From Clostridium sp. CAG:167 (GTDB lineage Bacteria > Bacillota > Clostridia > Lachnospirales > Lachnospiraceae): DNA of 5,444 nucleotides. This document shows positions 1 through 4,645 of this stretch, piece after piece. Position numbers and translations under genes: made by a program. Position 1 is the stretch's first letter. The number at the start of each line of letters is the position of its first letter. Location of the stretch: assembly GCA_000433735.1 (NCBI GenBank), contig HF998328.1:34242-39685 (forward strand), given 5' to 3'. The notes below the pieces were generated by a model, which worked only from the letters and a program-made list of their open reading frames with translations, searched no databases and was not told the DNA's origin.

Positions 1-169
1 CTCCGACAATATTTAACAGAGTTGATTTACCGGAACCGGATGGTCCAAGCAAAACACAGAACTCTCCCCGTTCCAGAGAAAAGTCAATTCCCTTCAAAAC
101 AGTTACCTTGTTACTGCCTGACCCAAAACTTTTTTTCAGGCCCTGTATTTCCATAAACATACTTTTCAT
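1..169 (-). CDS. ABC transporter ATP-binding protein, N-terminal part (MacB/LolD-like), cut by window edge
   Basis: This is the first 56 residues of a cytoplasmic ATPase that would energise an ABC transporter. The Walker A motif GPSGSGKST is at residues 42-50, preceded by the usual VLKGIDFSLERGEF strand/turn segment. The spacing and the GPSGSGKSTLLNIVG wording match the MacB/LolD/FtsE-type ATPases that partner FtsX-like permeases. That subfamily call is inference, because the Q-loop, signature and Walker B motifs lie beyond the left edge. The start at 169 is chosen because AAGGGG sits 5 bases upstream; ATGs at 160 and 154 are in frame and could also serve. The gene has its own promoter at 271-299, then a terminator-like hairpin in the leader, so expression probably depends on read-through or regulation. 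The substrate is unknown; antimicrobial peptide or drug export is common for this class but is not shown here. Confidence 0.9.
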   Translation of the reverse strand, partial: MKSMFMEIQGLKKSFGSGSNKVTVLKGIDFSLERGEFCVLLGPSGSGKSTLLNIVG

Positions 170-181
170 CCTTTCCCCTTA

Positions 182-217
182 TAAAAGAAAAACCGGTACT
201 CTGAGAAGAATACCAGT
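182..217 (-). terminator. Terminator-like hairpin in the leader of the ABC transporter gene
   Basis: On the minus strand an 11-bp stem (positions 207-217 with 192-202, including G-U pairs) closes a 4-base loop and is followed by TTTTTCTTTT. It ends only about 12 bases before the ABC start codon and lies downstream of that gene's promoter. It can act either as the terminator of the VTC/DUF4956 operon, which has no other clear one, or as an attenuator of the ABC transcript. Confidence 0.7.
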
Positions 218-247
218 CAATCTCTTTATGCGGCACAATAATTATTA

Positions 248-263
248 GTTAGTTTCTTCTAAC
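248..263. promoter_or_regulatory. Inverted repeat GTTAG-N6-CTAAC, candidate operator
   Basis: GTTAGtttcttCTAAC has perfect 5-base arms and covers roughly +1 to +16 of the promoter at 271-299, a position suited to repression. The same arms and spacing recur in the palindrome at 3272-3289. MarR-type regulators often bind TTAG/CTAA-rich palindromes, but no MarR gene is in the window, so the binding protein is unknown. In RNA the same bases could form a 5-bp hairpin. Confidence 0.45.
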
Positions 264-270
264 CAGTTTC

Positions 271-299
271 AGTATACCACATTACATTTCCTTTTTCAA
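271..299 (-). promoter_or_regulatory. Sigma-70-type promoter of the ABC transporter gene
   Basis: Reading the minus strand, the -35 box TTGAAA (294-299) and the -10 box TATACT (271-276) are separated by exactly 17 bases. A TG one base upstream of the -10 gives an extended -10 element. The predicted start of transcription is near 264, giving a leader of about 95 bases that contains the GTTAG inverted repeat and the terminator-like hairpin. Confidence 0.75.
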
Positions 300-330
300 T
301 TCCGGGAAGTCTGTTGATATTTTTTATCAA

Positions 331-1002
331 TTACAATGATTCTCTTTCCATTACATCATCTACAATCACATTTAAGTTGCCGTTTCTTGTGCGTATTTCA
401 TCGAAAAACTCTTTTTTAATCTGCAGCTCTTTGAAACAGACTATGTACTGCAATTCAAACATGGTTCCCATGTTAGTGGTACGGATCTTCTTCAAACGGT
501 AACTGATTGTGTATTCATTCAAAAGATCATCAAACAATCCATTATAATCAAAATCCTCCGGAATCGTGATCTTTAAAACCTTCTCCGGCCGGCTGTCCCC
601 GCCAAAATTCAGCAATGTCAAAACAAGTACAAACACCGCCGCGAATATAAAGAATACCACAGCCACACCAATGTAGCCCATCCCCAGGGAAAGACCGATG
701 GCTACTGCTGTAAATACCGCTGCTATCTCTCTGGCTGTTCCCGGTACGCTTCGAAAACGCACCAGCGCAAAAGAGCCCGCTACGGCAATTCCTGCACCTA
801 TATTTCCATTGACAAGCATGATCACGAGACACACCACCATAGGCAGAAGCGCCAATGCGATCCCATAACTGGTTGTATGCTGGCATCGGAACATAAATAC
901 CAGAGCTGTCAGCACCCCCAGTATCATTGCTGTGGCCAGCAAAGTGATCAAAGTGGTAATCTGTACTGGTGTCGTCAAAATACTATTCATAAACTGGTTC
1001 AT
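331..1002 (-). CDS. DUF4956 family membrane protein
   Basis: A 223-residue integral membrane protein of unknown biochemical function. Hydrophobic segments lie at about residues 13-38, 45-65 and 93-132 (the last long enough for two passes). Between them a conserved loop reads ALVRFRSVPGTAREIA (residues 79-94), the hallmark of DUF4956 proteins. The last 90 residues are charged and probably cytoplasmic, ending in a ferredoxin-like-looking alternation of strands and helices. The start at 1002 is preferred over an upstream ATG at 1089 because AAGGA lies 10 bases before it, and the extra 29 residues are polar and fall inside the preceding gene. The gene overlaps the VTC-domain gene by 20 bp, so the two are co-transcribed and translationally linked. 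In many bacteria DUF4956 genes sit beside VTC-domain genes, often with CotH-kinase genes. A membrane partner for the polymerase is inference. Confidence 0.88.
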   Translation of the reverse strand: MNQFMNSILTTPVQITTLITLLATAMILGVLTALVFMFRCQHTTSYGIALALLPMVVCLVIMLVNGNIGAGIAVAGSFALVRFRSVPGTAREIAAVFTAVAIGLSLGMGYIGVAVVFFIFAAVFVLVLTLLNFGGDSRPEKVLKITIPEDFDYNGLFDDLLNEYTISYRLKKIRTTNMGTMFELQYIVCFKELQIKKEFFDEIRTRNGNLNVIVDDVMERESL

Positions 1003-1720
1003 TTTGTTGTTTTCCTTTCTCAAATACTTGATGTAAAATAAAATTTTTGTAACAGGTTCCGTATTTTGAAAAAGAACCCGAATACACATGGTTTTTGCTT
1101 AATTCTTTTACAAGCCAAAGGGGAATAGCTCCTGGCACTTTCACTTCCATGATAACTCTCTTCTCCGATAATACCAGTTCTCCCTGGTCCCCTTCCCGCA
1201 GATCCAGATGATCTGTGCGAAAACGGATGTTCCGGTCAAAAGTAACACGAATATCTTCTCCCTCTCTGCCCGCAAAGGCAGTCCGGTCATAGGCAATAAA
1301 TACCTTGGGCACCGGATGATACCGATCCATAAAGTTCTTGATCTCATTCTGGATCTGAAAATCTTGTTCCAGCGGATCTTCATTTCGGACAAATGCACTC
1401 ACTTTTGTGTATTCATCTGCCACTCGTCTCTTGTAAACAACGCCTTTGTACTTCTTCTTGATCTCAGCAAAGATCATGTCTGTATCAGAAGGCACCCCAT
1501 AACTGCGCACTCTGAATTTTTCTTTATAAACAGGCTTTTCAATGGATTTTCGGATCAACTCATAAGAATTCGTATCATAGTAAATATTGCAGATCGTATA
1601 TTCACCGTATTGATCTGAAACCATATGCTGTGTGATCACCGGAAGAAGTATCTCATACTCTTTCTCTGTCAGTACAAATTTTTTCTCTACCCGCTTAAAA
1701 GAAGACTGTATTTCCGCCAC
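983..1720 (-). CDS. VTC-domain polyphosphate polymerase-like protein
   Basis: A 245-residue cytoplasmic protein of the VTC domain family (CYTH/triphosphate-tunnel superfamily), related to yeast Vtc4, which builds polyphosphate from ATP. Visible tunnel motifs in order: RVEKKF (10-15), YYDT (47-50), KFRVRSYG (68-75), EIKKK (86-90) then YKRR (96-99), AYDRTAF (143-149), FDRNIRFR (161-168), MEVKV (191-195, with the likely metal-binding Glu192) and SFSKYG (216-221). These basic and acidic residues are those expected to hold phosphate chains and metal. The start is a GTG at 1720, chosen because a near-perfect AAGGAGGG lies 7 bases upstream. It is the first gene of an operon with the DUF4956 membrane protein. 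Polymerase activity is inferred from family; bacterial members are little studied, and other nucleotide- or phosphate-chemistry is possible. Confidence 0.87.
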   Translation of the reverse strand: MAEIQSSFKRVEKKFVLTEKEYEILLPVITQHMVSDQYGEYTICNIYYDTNSYELIRKSIEKPVYKEKFRVRSYGVPSDTDMIFAEIKKKYKGVVYKRRVADEYTKVSAFVRNEDPLEQDFQIQNEIKNFMDRYHPVPKVFIAYDRTAFAGREGEDIRVTFDRNIRFRTDHLDLREGDQGELVLSEKRVIMEVKVPGAIPLWLVKELSKNHVYSGSFSKYGTCYKNFILHQVFEKGKQQNEPVYE

Positions 1721-1726
1721 TTTATA

Positions 1727-1734
1727 CCCTCCTT
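1727..1734 (-). promoter_or_regulatory. Strong ribosome binding site that fixes a GTG start
   Basis: AAGGAGGG on the minus strand, with its AGGAGG core at 1728-1733, lies 7 bases before GTG at 1720. It justifies the non-ATG start of the VTC-domain gene; no in-frame ATG is as well placed. Confidence 0.85.
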
Positions 1735-1761
1735 TCTTGCTGTTATTTAACTCTAATTAGA

Positions 1762-1790
1762 ATTATAACTCATTCTCTTCCTACCGTCAA
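1762..1790 (-). promoter_or_regulatory. Consensus sigma-70-type promoter of the VTC/DUF4956 operon
   Basis: On the minus strand TTGACG (1785-1790) and a perfect TATAAT (1762-1767) are separated by 17 bases. Transcription should start near 1755, giving a leader of about 35 bases. The -35 box begins one base after the T-run of the terminator at 1792-1840, so the operon is insulated from the receptor gene upstream. A 10-bp palindrome TCTAATTAGA (1752-1761) abuts the -10 box and could be an operator, though it may be chance. Confidence 0.85.
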
Positions 1791-1791
1791 C

Positions 1792-1840
1792 AAAAAAAGC
1801 CAATATCCACGACTCCTGCATACCGTTAGATACTGGCTTT
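1792..1840 (-). terminator. Rho-independent terminator of the PocR/MCP receptor gene
   Basis: A 12-bp stem (1829-1840 with 1796-1807, one G-U pair) reads AAAGCCAGTATC on the minus strand, with a 21-base loop and a run of seven T at 1798-1792. It begins 14 bases after the receptor's TAA stop. Confidence 0.85.
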
Positions 1841-1854
1841 CTGTTTTATTGTTC

Positions 1855-2634
1855 TTATGCTTCATTCAACTGATCAATCGTCTCTGTCAATGCATTCAAC
1901 TCAGCTGTGATCTCCTTGCTGACAACCGCCATTCCTTCTGCCAGTTTCTGCACTTCTGTAGCAACTACCGCAAAACCTCTTCCGCTCTCTCCGGCTCTGG
2001 CTGCCTCAATCGATGCGTTCAACGCCAACATGTTCTGCTTGCGGCTGTAATCCGCAATCTTAGATGTACTGGTATTGGCTGATGCAATCTGCTCTGCTGC
2101 CTTGGCAATGCCTTCCTGTTTGTTATTGATCAGTGACTGGTTCACTTTTTCCTGGTAACTGGAACGGACAAACATATTAATCACATCTCCCAGTAAATTG
2201 GCAGATGCCTCAATTTCTTCTCTCGTACGAACATTGACTTTCTTCAACGCCTCAATATATTTGTCTTCATCCACACCAATCTCTCTGGCTACTTCTCTGA
2301 ACTTGTCCTCATCCGGATGTTCAGGAAGTACCTGGCCCCCGATCACACTTCCAAGAACTGTACCATCTTTCAATGTGATCGGAATACCAAAATCAACCAA
2401 GCCTGCGTGACAACTGTACACGCCTTTCCCTTCCTGATCACATTTTGTACAGCGGCGAAGCCCCTCAACGGACCCCCTCGTTATATCAATGCAAAATTCT
2501 GTAAAATTGTAACACTCGCTGATGTACTCTCCATCAGATCCTACCGCTACCGTTGCCAGACCTGTACTTTTTGCCCAGGCATCCATAATACTCTCAAACT
2601 TATTCATATCGCAAAAATCCTGAATTCTCAACAT
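1855..2634 (-). CDS. PocR-domain sensor with a short methyl-accepting chemotaxis (MCP) signalling tip
   Basis: A soluble 259-residue receptor-like protein with no membrane segment. Residues about 1-158 are a PocR-type ligand-binding domain, recognisable from RRCTKCDQEGKG (60-71) followed by YSCHAGLVDFGIPI (73-86), with conserved Cys62, Cys65 and Cys75. PocR domains are thought to sense small metabolites such as diols or hydrocarbon derivatives; here the ligand is unknown. Residues about 160-259 form a coiled coil containing the MCP hairpin tip, QNMLALNASIEAARAG (200-215), then GRGFAVVATEVQKLAE (218-233), the part that contacts CheA/CheW. HAMP and most methylation helices are missing, so the MCP unit is minimal. 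The start at 2634 is chosen for GAGGGGG 8 bases upstream; an in-frame ATG at 2706 would add 24 residues that do not look like the domain. The gene has its own terminator and probably its own promoter. No che genes are nearby. Confidence 0.88.
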   Translation of the reverse strand: MLRIQDFCDMNKFESIMDAWAKSTGLATVAVGSDGEYISECYNFTEFCIDITRGSVEGLRRCTKCDQEGKGVYSCHAGLVDFGIPITLKDGTVLGSVIGGQVLPEHPDEDKFREVAREIGVDEDKYIEALKKVNVRTREEIEASANLLGDVINMFVRSSYQEKVNQSLINNKQEGIAKAAEQIASANTSTSKIADYSRKQNMLALNASIEAARAGESGRGFAVVATEVQKLAEGMAVVSKEITAELNALTETIDQLNEA

Positions 2635-2642
2635 GTCTAGTT

Positions 2643-2649
2643 CCCCCTC
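2643..2649 (-). promoter_or_regulatory. Ribosome binding site deciding the receptor start
   Basis: GAGGGGG on the minus strand lies 8 bases before ATG at 2634, whereas the upstream in-frame ATG at 2706 has its nearest G-rich run (2719-2723) 12 bases away. This supports the shorter, 259-residue protein. Confidence 0.7.
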
Positions 2650-2677
2650 TGTTGTTTTTTCATTGATTTTATGAACG

Positions 2678-2718
2678 AAAAATAACCGAATAAAACTTGT
2701 CGTCATTTCATCGGTTAT
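2678..2718 (-). promoter_or_regulatory. Attenuator-like hairpin with a two-codon upstream ORF
   Basis: In the receptor leader, ATAACCGA (2711-2718) pairs with TCGGTTAT (2682-2689). The stem extends by five further pairs past one bulged base to a 10-base loop, and is followed by TTTT. Inside it, a run of five G (2719-2723) is spaced 7 bases from ATG AAA TGA (2711-2703), a two-codon ORF whose stop overlaps the in-frame ATG at 2706. The structure is seen directly; a role in attenuation is inference. Confidence 0.45.
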
Positions 2719-2739
2719 CCCCCATCACTTCTTGCGTAT

Positions 2740-2768
2740 ATAATAACACATTTTATCAATAATTAAAA
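2740..2768 (-). promoter_or_regulatory. Probable extended -10 promoter of the PocR/MCP receptor gene
   Basis: On the minus strand TGT-TATTAT gives an extended -10 (TG at 2747-2748, hexamer at 2740-2745). A weak -35, TTTTAA (2763-2768), is 17 bases upstream. It sits in the gap between the Fur-like gene, which lacks an obvious terminator, and the receptor, so some read-through from the Fur-like gene is also possible. Confidence 0.45.
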
Positions 2769-2802
2769 GCAGAGTTCGTAAAAATTTTATATTTTTTTCA
2801 TT

Positions 2803-3207
2803 TCAGGTCTGCACTGTCTCCCACTGGAGATCTTTCACCGGTGCATCACTCCGGAAGCCACTGGCTTTTAAGCCCAGACGCACGATTTCATGCCACTGGC
2901 TGGTATCCAGCTGCAATTTTGTGCCATCCGTCAGTTCAATGCGGCAGTGTGGATTCTCAGCACATTTATCACTGCACGCAATGTGATACATCGTATTACG
3001 GCTGATTGCTCCAATTTCCTCTAATGTATTAATCATACGGTATACCGTAGCCGTTCCAATAGAGGGATCGATCTTCACTGCTTTATAATAAATTTCCTTG
3101 CAGCAGCTGCACTCTTCCTCCAGAATTATATCTAAAAGCATACGGCGCTGCTTGGTAATGCGACATCCTTGTTCTCTCAATTTCTCTATTACTAAATCTT
3201 TTTGCAT
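2803..3207 (-). CDS. Divergent Fur-family transcriptional regulator
   Basis: A 134-residue DNA-binding protein with the N-terminal winged helix of the Fur family: GCRITKQRRMLLDII (14-28) and recognition helix IGTATVYRMINTLEEIGAI (50-68). Fur proteins are usually metal- or peroxide-responsive repressors. The dimerisation half is unusual: the canonical HHDH-type metal ligands and paired CxxC zinc sites are missing. Instead it carries Cys78, Cys82 and Cys88, and the DNA-binding half has CSCC (33-36), with Cys33 aligning with His33 of E. coli Fur. The metal or redox signal is therefore uncertain; thiol- or soft-metal sensing is a guess. A GAGG sequence lies 5 bases before the ATG at 3207. Its consensus promoter holds a perfect palindrome over the -10, a position that suggests autorepression. 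The 43 bases beyond the stop before the receptor promoter show no strong terminator. Confidence 0.85.
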   Translation of the reverse strand: MQKDLVIEKLREQGCRITKQRRMLLDIILEEECSCCKEIYYKAVKIDPSIGTATVYRMINTLEEIGAISRNTMYHIACSDKCAENPHCRIELTDGTKLQLDTSQWHEIVRLGLKASGFRSDAPVKDLQWETVQT

Positions 3208-3271
3208 ATAAACCTCACTTTCAAAGTCATTTATTTATCTGACAAAACTTATCAACAATTTTCCTTGCTTT

Positions 3272-3289
3272 AGTTAGTATATACTAACT
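3272..3289. promoter_or_regulatory. Perfect 18-bp palindrome, operator candidate of the Fur-like gene
   Basis: AGTTAGTATATACTAACT is an exact inverted repeat with no mismatches. It covers the -10 box (3276-3281), so a bound protein would block RNA polymerase. It is unlike the PerR, Fur or Zur boxes I know from Bacillus. It may be the site of the divergent Fur-like protein itself or of an outside regulator such as a MarR protein. The core GTTAG-N6-CTAAC is shared with 248-263. Confidence 0.75.
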
Positions 3290-3304
3290 CCTGTAAGTTG
3301 TCAA
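3276..3304 (-). promoter_or_regulatory. Consensus promoter of the Fur-family regulator gene
   Basis: On the minus strand a perfect -35 TTGACA (3299-3304) and -10 TATACT (3276-3281) are separated by 17 bases. Transcription should start near 3269, giving a leader of about 60 bases. So strong a promoter for a regulator, with a palindrome across the -10, fits a gene normally held down by repression. Confidence 0.88.
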
Positions 3305-3341
3305 GAACTCAAGGAATTTTAATACCGGATCTTTCTTCCAT

Positions 3342-3421
3342 AAAAAGAAAAAGTCCCCTCATTGGAAACAATAACAATCCATGTTATTATTCCCCAAAAA
3401 CGAAGGAACTTTTTTCTTTTT
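3342..3421 (-). terminator. Large bipartite terminator ending the purO-purH operon
   Basis: The outer stem pairs 3402-3421 with 3342-3360 (about 19 pairs with one bulge and a few G-U pairs); its A-rich and T-rich ends make it work in either direction. Enclosed is a second hairpin, 3383-3391 with 3367-3375, extended by GGAA/TTCC past a bulge. On the minus strand GGGGACTTTTTCTTTTT closes it. It lies 30 bases after the formyltransferase stop and 37 bases before the next promoter. Confidence 0.82.
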
Positions 3422-3451
3422 AAGCATTCTTAATAAAAACTTGCTTTTATT

Positions 3452-4633
3452 TTAGTGATGGAACAGACGAAGACCCGTAAAGCACATTGCCATACCATGT
3501 CTGTCGCAGGCATCGATCACATCCTGATCCCGGATAGATCCGCCAGGCTGTGCCACATATTTTACACCGCTACGGTATGCTCTGTCGATATTATCGCTGA
3601 ATGGGAAGAAGGCATCTGAGCCCAGAGTAACATCTTTTGCATACTCTTTTAACCACTTTTCTTTTTCCTCTTTTGTAAAGACAGGTGGTTTTTCCGTAAA
3701 TACTCTTTCCCACTGGCCGTCTGCCAGCACATCCATATAATCCTCACCAATGTAAAGATCGATGGCATTGTCACGGTCTGCTCTCTTCATTCCCTCTTTG
3801 AATGGAAGGTTCAGAACCTGTGGAGACTGACGGAGAAGCCAGTTATTTGCCTTCTGTCCTGCCAGACGGGTGCAATGGATACGTGACTGCTGTCCTGCTC
3901 CGATACCGATGGCCTGACCATTTTTAACAAAACATACAGAGTTACTCTGTGTATACTTCAGTGTGATCATGGCAATAGCCATATCTACTTTGGCAGACTC
4001 AGGGATTTCTGTATTCTTTGTCACTACTTTGGAGAAGAAATCGTCATCAATGTTCAGTTCATTTCTTCCCTGTTCAAATGTAACACCAAATACTTCTTTA
4101 TGCTCAATCGGTGCCGGTACATACTCTGGATCGATCTGGATGATAGCATAAGCACCTTTTTTCTTTTCTTTCAAAATTTCCAGTGCTTCCGGCTCGTATC
4201 CAGGTGCAATGATTCCATCAGAAAACTCTCTTTTGATCATTTTAGCGGTACATACATCACACACATCTGAAAGGGAAATAAAATCTCCATAGGAAGACAT
4301 GCGGTCAGCGCCTCTTGCTCTTGCATAAGCAGCTGCCAGTGGTGTCAGTTCTCCCAGATCGTCTACCCAGTAGATCTTTGCTTCTGTCTCTGTCAACGGC
4401 AGGCCTACTGCTGCACCGGCCGGAGATACATGTTTGAAAGAAGTAGCTGCCGGAAGTCCGGTTGCCTTCTTCAGTTCTTTCACAAGCTGCCATCCATTAA
4501 ACGCATCCAGGAAGTTAATATAACCCGGTTTGCCATTCAATACCTGGATCGGCAGTTCACTGCCATCCTGCATATAAATCCGGGATGGTTTCTGGTTTGG
4601 GTTACATCCATACTTTAATTCTAACTCTTTCAT
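3452..4633 (-). CDS. purH: Stand-alone phosphoribosylaminoimidazolecarboxamide (AICAR) formyltransferase
   Basis: This cytoplasmic enzyme moves a formyl group from 10-formyltetrahydrofolate to AICAR, giving FAICAR, the next-to-last step of IMP synthesis. At 393 residues it holds only the transformylase half of PurH; the IMP cyclohydrolase domain is absent and is supplied by the neighbouring purO. Catalytic Lys67-His68 lie in SFKHVSPAGAAVG (65-77), and Asn231 in YTQSNSVC (227-234) matches Asn431 of human ATIC. Other landmarks are ARARGADRMSSYGDF (104-118), GIGAGQQSRIHCTRLAG (243-259) and the C-terminal RLFHH. These motifs read much more like animal ATIC than E. coli PurH, which has KHANPCG at the active site. 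AGGAGG lies 5 bases before the ATG, and the purO stop codon overlaps it, so translation is coupled. The complete operon ends at the bipartite terminator. Confidence 0.96.
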   Translation of the reverse strand: MKELELKYGCNPNQKPSRIYMQDGSELPIQVLNGKPGYINFLDAFNGWQLVKELKKATGLPAATSFKHVSPAGAAVGLPLTETEAKIYWVDDLGELTPLAAAYARARGADRMSSYGDFISLSDVCDVCTAKMIKREFSDGIIAPGYEPEALEILKEKKKGAYAIIQIDPEYVPAPIEHKEVFGVTFEQGRNELNIDDDFFSKVVTKNTEIPESAKVDMAIAMITLKYTQSNSVCFVKNGQAIGIGAGQQSRIHCTRLAGQKANNWLLRQSPQVLNLPFKEGMKRADRDNAIDLYIGEDYMDVLADGQWERVFTEKPPVFTKEEKEKWLKEYAKDVTLGSDAFFPFSDNIDRAYRSGVKYVAQPGGSIRDQDVIDACDRHGMAMCFTGLRLFHH

Positions 4634-4638
4634 AAGTG

Positions 4639-4645
4639 CCTCCTA
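4639..4645 (-). promoter_or_regulatory. Ribosome binding site overlapping the purO stop codon
   Basis: The minus strand reads TAGGAGG: the TAG stop of purO (4643-4645) shares bases with the AGGAGG (4639-4644) of the formyltransferase gene, 5 bases before its ATG. Ribosomes ending purO would expose or reuse this site, which should keep the two enzymes in balance. Confidence 0.85.

Noticed and set aside
314..330. Hairpin TTGATA-N5-TATCAA directly after the DUF4956 stop codon
   Set aside because: It has only six A/T-rich pairs and no T-run on the minus strand, so it is not a convincing terminator.
1003..1089. N-terminal extension of the DUF4956 protein to an ATG at 1089
   Set aside because: It lies inside the VTC-domain gene, lacks a ribosome binding site and adds a polar stretch unlike the family, whereas the ATG at 1002 has AAGGA at good spacing.
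1208..1618. Long plus-strand open frame antisense to the VTC-domain gene, and similar plus-strand frames at 2198-2640 and 4841-5161
   Set aside because: They have no ribosome binding site, no recognisable domain, and composition expected from the reverse of well-supported minus-strand genes.
1747..1775. Direct repeats GAGTTA and palindrome TCTAATTAGA around the VTC promoter
   Set aside because: Short A/T-rich patterns of this kind arise often by chance. No second copy elsewhere supports an operator, so they are noted only under the promoter.
2635..2706. N-terminal extension of the PocR/MCP receptor to an ATG at 2706
   Set aside because: The ATG at 2634 has a far better ribosome binding site and begins at the domain. 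The longer form is kept only as a possible isoform in the findings.
3423..3451. Second hairpin just after the formyltransferase stop (AATAAAA/TTTTATT)
   Set aside because: Its stem is pure A/T and weak, and the strong bipartite terminator downstream explains termination better.
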